Assembly: GCA_037957365.1 (NCBI GenBank)
Contig: JARHVA010002372.1
Coordinates: 909,501 to 973,500 of the forward strand
DNA length: 64,000 nucleotides
Origin: Torreya grandis
Taxonomy: Eukaryota; Streptophyta; Pinopsida; Cupressales; Taxaceae
Direction: 5' to 3'
The position numbers and the translations under genes are program-made. Below are positions 11,880 through 24,355 of this stretch, in pieces. Numbering within the stretch: position 1 is the stretch's first letter; each line of letters opens with the position of its first letter. The notes under the pieces were generated by a model, which was not told the origin of the DNA, ran no database searches, and worked only from the letters and a program-made list of their open reading frames with translations.

Positions 11880-13010
11880 CCTTTACAACTGTGGCTTTGA
11901 TGGCCTTCTCTTTTGTTCCCTACAAAGTCATGAAGCTTCGCATGTTGTCAAAGAAACACATGAGGGAGTTTGTGCAGGGCACTTTAGTGGCCTTGCCATC
12001 ACTAAGAGTATCATTTGCCTTGACTATTATTAGCCTTCTCTCAACCAAGACTATTGTTATTATGTAAAAATGTGTGTTAAATGTCATCAACATGATAACC
12101 TTCATCATGAACCAAGAAATAGTCTTCAAGTATATAGGGACTTTTAGCCTTTCTCACAATGGGGCTTGGACCTCATTAGGGAAATTCATCCCCATTCTTC
12201 ATAGTGGCATCAATATATCATCACCGCCACTAAATACTTTACTAAATGGGTAGAATCAGCCCCTCTCATCTCAATTAAAGTTGATAAAATCATTAATTTC
12301 ATCAATCACCATATCATTTGTCACTTTGGTGTTCCCCATAAAATTATCATTGATAATGATAAATATTTCAAAAATAAGCAGGTCTAAGCTCTTTGTGATT
12401 CTATTGGCATCAAACTTAATTTATCATCACCTTATCATCCACAAATAAATGGATAGGATGAGGCCTCCAATATAACCCTTAATAATATGCTCACTAAAAT
12501 GGTCAATGCTTTAGGATGTGATTGACACTTGCATATTTCCTTTACTTTATAGGCTTACCATACCAACATTCACACTCCTATGGGTGTTATGATTTTCTCA
12601 CTAGTATTTTTAGTGGAGGTTGTACTCCCTCTCGAGGTCCAAATCTCATCTCTCCACATATCTTTTCAAGACCTCATCTTTGAGGATGACAATCATCAAG
12701 AATGGTTAGCTCAACTTGAACTATTGGATGAACATCATTTAGTCACTCTCACCCATCTTCATGTCTACCAAGAGCATGTTAAACATGCCTATAACAAGCA
12801 CCTCAAAGCACAATAATTTAACATTGGTGATCTTGTCTTAAAGGAAAATTAACTTATCACAAATATAGAGAAGAGTAAGCATGGTAAATTTGCTTTTAAT
12901 TAGCTCTAACCTTACATCATAACCCATAAGTATGGATCAGGAGCTTATCATTTGTACCCTCTCAAAGGCAAAATATAAATTTAGCCTCTCAACACTTCAC
13001 ATCTATGTCC
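11880..13010 (+). pseudogene. Tat-1 integrase relic
   Basis: Integrase, which inserts the cDNA into the host. The zinc region ends with CVKCHQHDNLHHEP (about 12070). The core has WGLDLI (Asp 12169-12171), TATKYFTKWVES, FGVPHKIIIDND (about 12330-12360) and HPQINGQDEASN with a TAG in place of the Gln codon (Glu 12460-12462); all three catalytic acids are thus present. The C-terminal part around 12580-12830 (WLAQLELLDEHH, HAYNKHLKAQ, then FNIGDLVLKEN) is typical of Tat integrase. No chromodomain is seen. Several stops interrupt the frame. Confidence 0.88.
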
Positions 13011-14040
13011 CTTATATTGTTACATAGAGATAAAAATCATCATTTGTCTAACTTAAGTTCATCCCTTACAAACCACATTCATTTCCCTCTTTTTAGGATC
13101 AATCAACTAAACCTAAATCATGTGATTATCCATCATAATTATATCCTAATATTGAAATATAGATATCATATATTTATCCATGGCATGATTCTCATAGTAC
13201 TTCTCATCTCTTTGGGATTGGTTCCTATGTTTATTGTCACCTATACCTCTCTTTCACCTACTGAATCTTCATGTCAGCCTATTTTTCACCTTCACAATGG
13301 TAATCCATTGAGCATGCATGAGCAATTCTATGTCAATAAAAATAAAATAAAGACAAAGGCACTATCAAATAGCAAAACAAATCATGGTTCATTCTTAACA
13401 CTCATAAATTTCTCCCTTGAATGATAGCTATCAAAAGCCAATTAAAATTACCAAATGTAAGGTGGATTTCTCCCTTGAAGGACATCTATCAAAAACATTT
13501 ATAGTAGGCACATAAACTCAGACCAATCCCTTGAAGGATGGATAAGTATCCCATTTAGCAAAACTAGCAAATTCTTGGAAGCTTCCCATATCGATCAGCT
13601 TCCTCAACCTTCAATCACACAACAAACATAAAAGCAAAAGTAAGAGGAACAAAATTGTGAAAGCTACAATTAGATTTCATAACCACAGTAGCTTGGAAAA
13701 GCTGTAACTAGCTCTCCTTAGTATAATTCCCTTATCGATTAGTTTATGCTTTATTTATAGACATATAATTATTTATACTACCTCTTTAGATACCTACAAA
13801 ATAAAAAAAGGCATATTAGTCTCGTTAATAGCTCCAGTTTCACCTATTCTCCCTCCACATATCATATGCATAGGACTATGATCTTACTTGAAATAATGAT
13901 ATCAGGATCCCTATCTATCAAACTTACACATACTAATGTGAATCCTCTAAAATACTTATTTTCACTAAGCCAACCCAATTTTGGGTTTCATGTGGGTCTT
14001 TACCAATAAACAATAATCATGTTATTTTTCTTATCTTTTT
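13011..14040 (+). other. Tat-1 3' region, first part
   Basis: Downstream of integrase, mostly non-coding. It holds three imperfect copies, about 57-59 bp apart, of a unit with TTCTCCCTTGAAGGA..CTATCAAAA (starting near 13409, 13466 and 13525). An open frame at 13005-13424 overlaps the integrase tail and has no recognisable domain. Long non-coding 3' regions are usual in Tat elements. Confidence 0.5.
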
Positions 14041-14470
14041 ATTAGTGTATGAAAGCCTATCACTATGGGCATGAAAAATAAATATCACATCAAAATCATG
14101 AACATCATACATTTTACCAATAAGCAATGACATCTATCTATCAATGAGTCAAACACAATGTCAACATTGTCATAGTAAACAAAAAGCATCCATCACATCA
14201 TAAACCATAAGCATGTCATTACATAATCATAAGCATAAACCAAATATTTAAACCAAACATCGAGGCATATACCATTTCTAATTTTACCCATATAACCATA
14301 GATAAATCCATCACATGTATCCTATCATAACTATAAGCATAATCAGAACATCCCATGACTAAGCTACTAAGAGAAAAATCATAAGCATGAACCAAAGTCA
14401 TAAGTCATAATCACAAACCATAAGCAACTTTCATATATATTAAGCATCCATCATATATACATCAAATCAT
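14041..14470. repeat. ATAAGCAT/ACCATAA-rich simple repeat region
   Basis: Short irregular repeats built from CATAAGCAT, AACCATAA and AATCATAAGC recur many times between 14085 and 14450. The short unit and varied spacing fit a decayed simple repeat. It lies just downstream of the antisense relic's 3' end. Confidence 0.5.
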
Positions 14471-14589
14471 CAAAAAAATTAATACATGTCATAATGTGTC
14501 ATCTCTATCTCAAAATGATATACATCTCACTACATCAGCACTTAAGCTAGAGTCAAAATCATATAAAAATATCATATTGTATCATAACC

Positions 14590-15290
14590 TTGGGGCACTT
14601 AAACCACTACCATTAGCACCATCAGGACCTATACCTACTGGTGGTGCCCCTAGGACCCTTGTATGACCAGTAATGGATGCCCACTGACCAAGAGTATCTA
14701 TTGCCACTCCACTGTCTAAGATAGCCATATACTTGGCATATCTCATAGCATGGGGTAACTACTCTAGTACCATCTACTCATAATAGCATAACTCATAGAT
14801 CATGGTTGATTATCATGCCTATGTTACTATATCTATCATCCCTCCTATAATAACACCTACTCTTCTTGCACTAATCTACCCCAGAAGAGCACCAATCTAA
14901 CCTTACAATGTTATTACCTATGCCCATAAAGTGGCCACCTAGCCCTATAATTCCACCACTTATCCCTCTAGTAAATCAACCTATGTTTGAGCCACTACTA
15001 AACTAGCCACCACTTGAGGGCTACCATATGCTTATGCCTACAACTATGTTAGATCCACATCCATGGCCTGACGCCCCCCATCTCCCCATCTAAAATCTAT
15101 TATGGAATACTAACCCTAATATCAAATAATCTACTCATCAATAATCCTTGCATCATTAATGTGAGCCCTCATTAACAACTCATCAAAATCTCAAACTATG
15201 TTTATTGGTTATAGCTCTAGTAGTAGGAACTCTCCCTCCTCCCACTAATAATGTGCCACATCAATAAGAATCCCCTGTACAAGTCTAAAC

Positions 15291-15328
<38 letters not shown>

Positions 15329-16330
15329 TGTGTGTGTGTGTGTGTGCGCACGTGTGTGTGTGTGGTCAAAAGGGATCCTCTCTATCTCCATCTCTTGTCA
15401 GCCATATATCCAACACTAGCTTTATATCCCTATCACCTAATACCTCAATTCTACCCATTGTGGCCATCCAACATATGGCCACCATATCACATCCCCATAC
15501 ACCAAACCCTTGAGAGTATCTCAGAAATAATCCATATCCCTCATCGCACCTCTTTCCCTTGTATAGGTAGATGACCTCCTCCATCACATAAAGCTATCCA
15601 CATAATCTATTAACATGTAAATGTCATTAGGTATACCTAAGGGTCTTATTACCCCAATATGCTCATACACCCATCAATGTAACACTAAGTTGGCATTGAT
15701 CTCATAGCATTGATATACCTTGAAAGCCCAAAACTCCTTGTATACTTACACCAATAACACCTATGCCCAGCTAAACAAAGTCCTCCCTAGGAACATCTCA
15801 ACCAACACACTGAGAAACATATAGAGAAATCACCCACCAACTGAATCTGGTAGCACAAAGCTTTTCAAAGCCATAATTATCATCATCATCAAGCACCTAT
15901 CATTAGGAACAAGCTGAAACATAAGGCCATACCTAAAGCCACCTGAATATAACTTTGTCTATCACCAATCATCACCATAAATCTAATCAATATAATCATC
16001 CCACTCCTCACTCTCTATATGGTATATCAGATCCTAACGGATGGGTAATCAAGTAATCCTCACAATATCCTCTAATAATAACATGATCTTGCCTATCAAC
16101 AACCAAAACATGTTGGTCACTGGGTCCCATCTCTTAATCAATGCAACCAACATCCCCAAATCTTAGACCACATGTTAATAATATCATATTGAACCTAAGC
16201 CTATGGCCTCCATGTGACTCCACTCCTCATCACTCATCACATCTCATACCTATGTGAAAAGTATAGGAATATGATCCCTCAGGCGAATCTACTCATAGGC
16301 CTTCATGCCATTAAACATGTTAAAAAAATA
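14590..16330 (-). pseudogene. antisense plant-mobile-domain-like ORF relic in Tat-1
   Basis: Read on the minus strand, this stretch gives a decayed protein that I match to the plant mobile domain (PMD; the family that includes MAIN/MAIL proteins). The clearest block, at about 16150-16050, reads LVALIKRWDPVTNMFWL followed by an LLLEDIV segment; PMD proteins show W-P-E-T-H-T-F-H at this place and then a T-L-E-D-V segment before LGLP. Further on, about 15760-15640, come a LFSWA segment, a Tyr-Lys segment, and WVYEHIGVIRPLG, where PMD proteins have a W-E-R/H..RP motif. The tail near 14760-14600 is Gly/Pro-rich with YMAILDSGVAIDTLGQWAS. Stops and frameshifts are many. Antisense ORFs of PMD type are known in some Tat elements. 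The match is from memory of the family pattern and was not computed. Confidence 0.6.
15297..15364. repeat. interrupted (TG)n microsatellite
   Basis: A TG run of about 68 bases with small interruptions (TATG, GCGCACG). It lies inside the antisense relic and splits its reading frame. Peptides of Cys-Val repeats predicted from it are artefacts. Confidence 0.95.
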
Positions 16331-17904
16331 TACCTACATACATTATCTATTGATTCTATCATCTTAACACATTTATAAAAAACCAAAACCAAAATAGGTC
16401 ACTACTTTCTAGCTAGGTTAAGAACACCTTTCTCTTTGGCACCAACCGTCGATGGTTTTCCCAACCATTAACAGTCCCATAGGCACCTTTTTCCTTGAAT
16501 CCTTGACCATCAATGGTCCCTATGTATCATCAATCCATAGCCTTTCATGCCCTACCTATAGCCAAATCCATCCCTATAATCTCATTTTTATAACTAAATT
16601 GATCTACACTATGAAACTACATCCTACCTACCATTTTTCTAACCCCTAGTTCTTATATTCTCCACATTTTACCTAATTTTTAAATTAGGGCATTCATAGG
16701 TCCAAACCCTAATAGTTTAACCTAAGATTTAATGAAATCCTCTTATCAAATCACCATTTCAAAATACATAAATCTACTGGACTATCATAAAGGCATAAGC
16801 TCCCTAGCTCATTATGTGACCTATACCATAGATGGATCCCACATCCCTCTATTTGGTCATGCCCTCATCCACCATCCATCTTGGTCAATCACCAAAGCAC
16901 TGATTTTACCAATCATAACTCCCCACCTCATAATACACTTGATCAACCCTTGATATAAAATGACACAGTCACCAACTACTCTAGCATAACTTTCAGAGGT
17001 AAAATGTAAAAAGTCACAATAAATTTTTTCTTTCACTTTTTTTCCATTTTAAATTTAGGGTTTTCATGCTAACCATCGATGGTCAAAGTGACCATCGATG
17101 GTTGACCCTACCCATAAATAGTTAGATCCAAATTTACACCTACCCTATCATAGGACATTCATTCACATCCTATTCCTTGCCTACCTATTTTCAACACCTA
17201 CCTTATTGATGCAAATATACCACATTTCTAATAAGAACTATATTTGGCCTAAAGATGAGGTGGGGTCTTACATCCCATCATCTATTTAGGCAACATCTAC
17301 TTACCTAGTGTATATAGAGTTAGCTTGACTATAACTACACACCACCACCCCTTTGCCCACCTCAATGTTGATCATTTATTGTGTTGATTTTTTTGATAAT
17401 TTGTGATCCCTATGCTTTGGTTCTTTTGAATGTACTGACCAACTTTGCCATGATTATACACATTTTGCACCACCTAGTGCACTAACTTGAGCATTTGTGT
17501 CTTCTCAAGAACACTTCCTCCCTCAAATACTTAGGATACTCAACCTATTAGTGTTTTCCCATGGACACACTAGACCTATTTTAGAGACTAACAGGTGTAT
17601 CCCACTACCATGCCTATAGTAGTTACATTTTACGTTGGTCACTTATCTTCAATAGATTTTCAACCATTGGAAACTTTCATCCTTTGCATAATTTTGACTC
17701 TCACACTTCATCACATTTTATATTCTAACCATGTTACAAATGACCACCCTTATCACCACACCTACCCATTTATGAAACCTTGACCTAATTTCATTTTACC
17801 TCATCACTACCTAGTTTGAGGGGAAACACCTCCTCCTAAACTTGAGGTAGCCCTAACTTCACCCATATTCCATTTTTGTTTTTTATCTTATCAATTCAAA
17901 TCAT
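16331..17904 (+). other. Tat-1 3' region, second part
   Basis: Non-coding sequence between the antisense relic and the polypurine tract. It contains copies of the ACCATCGATGGT palindrome (exact at 17072-17083 and 17091-17102, decayed near 16445-16460 and 16505-16520). No coding domain is seen. Confidence 0.5.
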
Positions 17905-17906
17905 GT

Positions 17907-17923
17907 AAAAAAAAGGGGAAAAA
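17907..17923 (+). other. Tat-1 polypurine tract
   Basis: AAAAAAAAGGGGAAAAA directly before the 3' LTR start. It is the expected plus-strand primer site for reverse transcription. Confidence 0.85.
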
Positions 17924-19253
17924 TATAGACACCATAATCCCACACATTTGGATTCTGACTATTGAATCCCAAAACAAATCCTTGGATCCTATAAATAAAC
18001 CAAAACCCACTTTTTTTAAACTGATCCACCTTAAAAGCACCCTTTTTAGCTACTTCTAATTGATGGCCTCGACCATCGATGGTTAGGATAATCTTTGATG
18101 GTCACCTAATTATCAATGGTTAGGATAACCATCGACAATCGAGCCCAACCATCTAGGATTTTACATGCAAACAAGCATGCAAACACCAGCAAAAACTTAC
18201 TAACATTTTCTAAATATAAGTTGTGTAAATCCTCTCATGAGACCTTAAATGAGTAATTTATAATTAGAATACCCTTTTAGACTTCTACTTTAGCCTTAGC
18301 CCTTCCCTATAAGAAGAAGAGAGTAACAAGAGATCAATACATCTACAACTATTATCAAGAGCTCATGTACTCATAGTTTCTTATTATAGGTCATCCAATG
18401 TTATCAAACATCATCAAAAATCTATTTGAGAGAGCCAATCTACCACTGCGTCTCATATTAAGTTTCTAGGCACCATCATTTTGCTAAAATCAAACTAAAT
18501 TCCACCTATGAATCGATATCATCTATTAGTCAATCAACCCATTTTTAGTGAGTTAGGTATTTGATTAGTATCACTTACCTATTTTCATCCCTTTTTCAAT
18601 TAGAATACCTAGCACCAAACTCTCAAAATTCATTTTTTAAGTCCCATCATCAGTTATTAACAAGCCTAGAATTTGGACAGTAAACTGTTGATGGTCAAAC
18701 ATAATCATCGATGATCAGACCTAACCATCGATGGTCACTTATGGTAGAAAAAAGAACCAACAAGCTAATTTGACCCTCTTACACCTAACTAAATCTAATT
18801 TTCTATGTCTCTGACCACTTGGAGGCCCCTTTCTATTTTTATTAGCATATCCTAACCTATTAGCACTAGTATTAATTAGTCTATGACTAATTAGATCATT
18901 TCTAGTCTACTTTTCTAATAAGTTTTCTTGTATTCAATTTTAATACCTTATGGTTATTGATGCAAGTACCTCATTTAAATTATATCAACTTGATTGTTTA
19001 AACACGGTGGATTGATAACCCTTAAGGAATCCCACACTTTTGAGATATAGCCGGTACTAAGTAATCCTAAATATTGTTCTAACAAACATATTTGCTTTAG
19101 TGTTTCTTATCTATAGGTTTTCTCCCCAACCAAAGAGGAGTTCATCAAAATATTCTTATTCAATGTGTGCACTTTTATTAGGTATTTCTACCACAACCCA
19201 TATTTCTATTTTTACTACCTTCTTTGGAATAATAGAAAAATTTAAGTGAAACA
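17924..19253 (+). repeat. Tat-1 3' LTR
   Basis: Pairs with 2361-3715. It starts TATAGACACC and ends GTGAAACA. It is better preserved at its palindromes than the 5' LTR: ACCATCGATGGT is exact at 18072-18083 and 18724-18735, where the 5' copy mostly reads CATCAATGG or ATCAATAG. A TATA site is at 18308-18314. Confidence 0.88.
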
Positions 19254-20000
19254 ACTATAAAACATTTTAGAGTATAGGATGTAATCAATTTTCTAGACGA
19301 AAAACTCCCAACTAGGTTTGGTACCCCTATTTCCTTAGTTTTTGATAATGGACCAGTATTCAAATCAAGTGAGTTCATTTAATGGTCCCATGATAATCAA
19401 ATCATAATTAGGTCATATTCCAATTATTACCCACAAGGAAAAAGATTGTATGAATCAATAAATAAGACCTTGATTGATGCCATTAAAAATTTATCTATAG
19501 ACACACCTAAAGAATGATATGATTTACTAAAATATACATTATGGGTAGATTGAACAAGATTCAAGTAAAACCTCAAGGATTCATCTAAATACTAGTATAT
19601 AGATGATAGACAATATCCTAATCATTCTCAAATTGCTAAAATATCAATTTATGTAGGAATATATGGAACCAAGTGCTAAAAAGGATTCAAGGAATGAAGC
19701 CTTGATTACTTTTAGTAAACATTAGGACTTGGTTAAATTTTGGTTTGATAGAAGATAAAAGTTTAAAGCATTCAAAATATTTGATCTGGTGCTTCTATGG
19801 GACAAAACCCATGACAATAAAGGATATCATGAAAAGTTTACCCCATTATGGACCAAACTTTACCATATATAAGAGATCTTGGGGTAATAATGCTTTTCAT
19901 TTAAGTGACCTCCAAAGTAATGGATTGGCATACCCAATAAATGGGTAGCTTTTTAATAACTACTTCATGGATGAACCATATAGAAATGTCCTTGAATGAC
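19254..20000 (+). pseudogene. Ty3/gypsy pol relic, right half (outer element)
   Basis: Integrase of the outer element resumes here after the Tat-1 insertion. The first readable block is DVINFLDEKL and TRFGTPISLVFDNG (about 19285-19350, with the second catalytic Asp in VFDNG), then SNYYPQGKRLYESINKTLI (about 19420-19480, with the catalytic Glu in YES). The C-terminal part (19780-19950) reads LLWDKTHDNKGYHEKF and then GLAYPINGW-like, the usual end of this polyprotein type. It joins in register with the left half ending at 2360, apart from about 15 lost or diverged codons. Multiple stops are present. Confidence 0.87.
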
Positions 20001-22379
20001 CATAAGTGCTAAGGTAGAGGTAAGAGTGGAATAGATTTACTGATTTCATAATCTGGTTTCTTATTTTTGGTCATTTTCTTTCTCCAAGGCAGTTTTATTA
20101 TTTCTAGATTAGTGTTTCCTATTTTCAATATTTTACTTCACTTTAGTTTAGTTCCCTATTGTGTAGAATATATGTCTTTTTTTGTGGCAATCATATTAAC
20201 CTCTCTTGGTACCACCAAGATAATATTTAGTTCACTAGGATTTTATCATCCATGCTTAAGTTTATGAATGTTAAATCCATAATAAAGGCTCCAAAATGAG
20301 AAAAATTATGGGAAGGACATAAAATAGAGCACAAAAACTATTTTTATTTTTAGGTTTTACACCCTTGTGTCTAAGATTTTTAAAATTTAGGTATGTAATG
20401 AATAGGTTAATATTGGTTATATCAAAATTGAATACTTCTATCAGGTATGTAAAATTTGCTCTCATTACTCCATAAAATTTTAGAAAGTTTTCTCATCTCT
20501 TTGGATCAAGTACACTTCTCGTGTTAATAATTTATTAAGTTAATAACCATTGATACAAATATAACTAGAAGGGATGTTTTTATAAATCAAGTTATTTTAC
20601 ATACACCATCTCATAATGGTTCTTACTTTCCTTCTTCTACTCACATAAAAATAAAGAGGACCAATGTATCATAAAGAGTGATCATTAAACCCAAATAAAA
20701 TTTAAAGGTGATAAAAGACTCCCATGATGAAATAAGATCAATGTATCATACATTATGCAAGAATATGAGGAAAGGAAAGGAAGAAGAACCAAATTATCTC
20801 TATTAGGGCTATGTATTCCTAGATTGAAGCAAAGAAATGTATGAGTTCCCTTAATTTCAGTATGATTTAATAAAATTATAATTAAACCTATAGTTTATTC
20901 CAAGTCCTTGTTAAAATAATGAAGGTAATGGTAAAATAAAATCACTTCATCACACATATATCCAAGGTATGGGTAAGGACAATATGTTGTATGAATAAAT
21001 TGAGAGTCTCTTTCATGTTTATGGTTCAATTACTCTCTTTGGGTATGATTCATGTTTTATTTTTAGCTGATAACCTAAGATTATAGGATCTTAAATACTC
21101 AGGAGTATTCCCACTATGAGTTACCATTTTTTTATTCAACACACCCCCACTCTTTTTTCTCTTAAGTAGGGACCCATTAAAAGTTTTAAAGTTATAGTTT
21201 TGTTTTGAAAAGGGCTTTCCCTTGGCCTTTATATGTGTATTCAGTAGGCTCAAGATTTAGAAGTTTTTTATAATAATTATTTTTATTCAATATTAATGTA
21301 ATTGGAATTTAATTTTTATCTATGTTTCCACTATGTGATTTATTAAGACTAACCTAAAAATGCTCTTCATTGATTTTGCATATCTAGGTTTTTGCATTCA
21401 AACTTCATATTTTTTACAATTTAAAATTTATGAATTTCATGTTTTGAGTCTTAAAAATATTTGTTTGTAGGTTATATTCGTCATAACATTTGTCACATAC
21501 TTTGACATATCCTAACTTCTGAGTCCTCAAGCCTACACAATTTTTTCCCTTGCATATTTTACATTTTGATAGTTTCATTATTAAGTAGTTTTATTCTTCA
21601 AATTTTGTTTGGGAAGTTACTCTTCGGCATTCATGTTATCACATTTATTTATTTTAAAAACTTTTATTTTCATTTTTACATGAATTTAACAACTCGTATT
21701 TCTAAATTTCACAAGCTTTGTTTAGAATTTTTGTTTCACAAGCTGCACTCAAAATTTTGTGTTAAAAAAAGGTGTTCAAATTTTCTATTCAAAAAACATA
21801 TTCTTCACAAGTTTTGTTTGTAGTATTTGTTCTTCATAGATTTAATTCAAAATTGTTTTCATATCATTCTTTGCCTTTCCATTTCACATATTCAAACCAT
21901 CAAAATAATTAGTTCACTTGGTTTTAACATAAAGCTCAACACCTGAATTCCATGGGCAATCTATGTCACATAATCAATTTTACATGAAATTAGTGAAAAG
22001 GTAACACTTGCCCAAGGATATAACATGTAATTTTTCCAAACATATATAAATACTTTATGGCATACCTATCAAATTAAAGTGACAAAATTTGAATTAAATG
22101 AGTAAAACAAGCTTGGAGATGTTGGACATTAATGGCACACAAACTAAATTAATGTCCAATACTCAATATTATATGAGTGAATTGTAAATAGACATATAAC
22201 TATTTATTACTAAATAAATCAAGTGAATTTTCATTCATAAGAGAATTCAAAGCCATACCTATCTATGTTTCTATGTGAATCACTCCCATAACGAAAGAAA
22301 ATACCTTAATTGAAGATTAAAACTATGTAGTTAAACTAGGTAATAATGGATTATTAATCTAAAGTATTTAGAGGAGAAT
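20001..22379. other. AT-rich stretch, probable 3' end of outer gypsy element
   Basis: No coding domain is recognised. It may hold the 3' untranslated region and LTR of the outer element, but the partner LTR lies outside the window, so this cannot be tested here. A perfect 12-bp inverted repeat sits at 22122-22133 and 22148-22159. The short open frames seen on both strands have no family resemblance. Confidence 0.4.
22122..22159. repeat. perfect 12-bp inverted repeat (hairpin)
   Basis: TTGGACATTAAT and ATTAATGTCCAA flank a 14-base loop. No poly-T follows, and the context is AT-rich DNA without genes. Confidence 0.75.
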
Positions 22380-24355
22380 ATGCATTCCAAATTATCCATC
22401 AAAGACTCAATAGAGTATAAAAATATTATCTTTAATCCTACTATGTTTAATAATGAGTATACCAACTATTCATCTATTTGGGATGTAATCAAGGATGTAG
22501 ATGCCCATTTACATAAATAGGCTCTAACATCCCCATAGTATTATGTGGTAGTGTACTTACTACCATTGAAACATCAAAAACTACATTTTATATTAGATAA
22601 GCTTAAGGTGATTCCTTGCATCGACCTACTGAGAGACCTATTTTTTATAGGGATGGTTATTGGAAATGCTTTCCTACACCTTATAAGCCAAAAAAAAATC
22701 ATTTAATTTATTTCATGGGATGATTTCTAGAGGTTCTCAAGGTTGTATTTTGCATAGTCCACCTTTGATGGACATCAAGTTGATTTGTGGAAGAAAATTA
22801 CCATAACTTAGAACACACTTAGGAAATGGATCATTCTAGAAGAAGTGGTCACTCTCAAAGCCAAATATCCAATACCTATCACTAAATTTTAGATGGGAGT
22901 TTGAATTGGAATGGATTTATTAAATAGGTTATATGGTCACCCTAGTATTCACTTTCTCCATGTGGAATGGGTGACATTGCTAGATTTATTGATAACTTCA
23001 AAGTTGACTTTATCTCTAGAGAGATAATCTATGTAAAATTGTAAGAGAAAATGTTCAATAAGGACAAGAGGCATGTGCATGACCATTTATAGATTATATC
23101 CTATTTATTTGATGTAATCATGGGTATTATCTAAATTCACAATATATCTCTCTAGATCTTAGCCCTAGATTATATTAGAAATCAATTATGTGATAAATTT
23201 TCTTTCCTCCACACCTATGCATATATGAAAAACATAGTCACAATAGCTAAGAATGTTTGCCCTTAATTATGGAGGTAAATCCATGAGGAATCCCTACTCA
23301 GAGTATCATATATCATTATAAAAACATTATCTCTAAGAGGGATTATTGGCTCTATCCTGACTACATAGTAATCATGGTAATGGGGAATAAGGTTTTCCCT
23401 TTACATCTCCTAAAGTATGTTCTTGAAAAATTGGCTGAATAAGAGATTACTTACTAGTTGTGGTGGAGTCTTGATGAAGATTTGAAGAAGAAGAAGAAGG
23501 TTTTATTCCATGGTTCCTCCTTGATTATTGGTTGGATGTACTATGCCATCAGAAAACATTTTGGAGAAGTTGGAAAAAATAGATTATTATTCATTAGCTA
23601 CATTGCCATATAAGGATTGGGATCCTCATGACCTAATTCAAAATCACATCCAAGGTTTTGGCACCCCCTACCAAAAAGAACCATTTGAACATGATTTCAT
23701 ATATTTTAGTATGAAGGATGATTCTAATATTATAGAGAGCAAAATTAACTATATTGACATAGATTATATTGAGATATATATAGGTAGATCCCTCTATAAT
23801 AATTATAAAGGCATGTACTAGGATCCCACCTCTCAGTGTGTGGTCAACTATATATTATGGGACTTCTCATCATTCCCAACAATCACAAGACCAAGGAACC
23901 TTATCCAAGCCACCACCCATGGTGATGACAACTTTCAAGATGGATTAAGGTTTGGAGGAGACCCTTGTATTATCAAGGTCCTCACAAGAAGTTCCATCTC
24001 AAACATCACAAATTGTAATGACAACTGTCAAGTTAGAGTTCCCTTGGTAGGGCTAAATAAATAATATGTATTGACTCTTCTAATTATGAAGATTCCAAGC
24101 TTTGTATTACATCCCCATATTTATCTACTATAAGTGTGGGTGTCACATCCACTTCCACTTAGTAGGCTCCTCCACGGGCCAAAAATTCAACACTTTTTTA
24201 CAAGAAGAAGCCTAGAGTTCTTAGGGACCCTATGGACACATTTTATGGAATCTCAATACAAGAAAGGCTTGAACCTAAGGATGAGGATGAGGATCTAAAA
24301 AAGGTTAAGTTTTAGGATAAATTAAAACCCATATCTATCCCCAAGTCACATATAA
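22380..24355 (+). pseudogene. unrecognised long ORF relic, part 1
   Basis: A long protein-coding remnant that I do not recognise. From the ATG at 22380 one frame reads well to about 22965 (MHSKLSIKDSIEYKNI; LYGHPSIHFLHVEWV), the next to about 23330 (MGDIARFIDNFKVDFIS; NQLCDKFSFLHTYAYMKNIV), and a third from there to 24355 (KNIISKRDYWLYPDYIVIM; LFHGSSLIIGWMYYAIRKHF; RPLYYQGPHKKFHL). Only two frame changes occur in about 2 kb. Nearly all stops fall as TAG, TAA or TGA at places that look like Gln or Trp. The Trp- and Tyr-rich middle part (about 23650-23870) becomes coherent when this is taken into account. It may be a retroelement accessory or gag-like protein, but that is a guess from the repeat-rich setting. 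Confidence 0.55.

Larger units (their letters stand above)
2361..19253 (+). mobile_element. Tat-type Ty3/gypsy LTR retrotransposon (Tat-1), complete but decayed
   Basis: A 16.9-kb element is bounded by two similar LTRs. The order is 5' LTR, primer-binding site, gag, long linker, protease, RT, RNase H, second RNase H, integrase, long 3' region with an antisense relic, polypurine tract, 3' LTR. The second RNase H after the first and the large size are known marks of the Tat lineage (Ogre/Retand-like). The flanks carry GCTAT (2356-2360) and ACTAT (19254-19258), a five-base target duplication with one G-to-A difference. The insertion splits the integrase of an outer gypsy element, which continues in the right sense on the far side. 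By eye the LTRs differ at roughly one base in ten, so the insertion is old. All coding parts contain stops. Confidence 0.9.

Noticed and set aside
15251..15574. Open frames encoding Cys-Val repeats followed by a Pro/Ile-rich tail
   Set aside because: They come from the TG microsatellite and cross it by chance; the opposite strand holds the antisense relic.
20067..20267. Hydrophobic 66-codon frame after gypsy pol as an envelope-like ORF
   Set aside because: Too short, no start context or furin-like site; hydrophobicity is expected from T-rich DNA.
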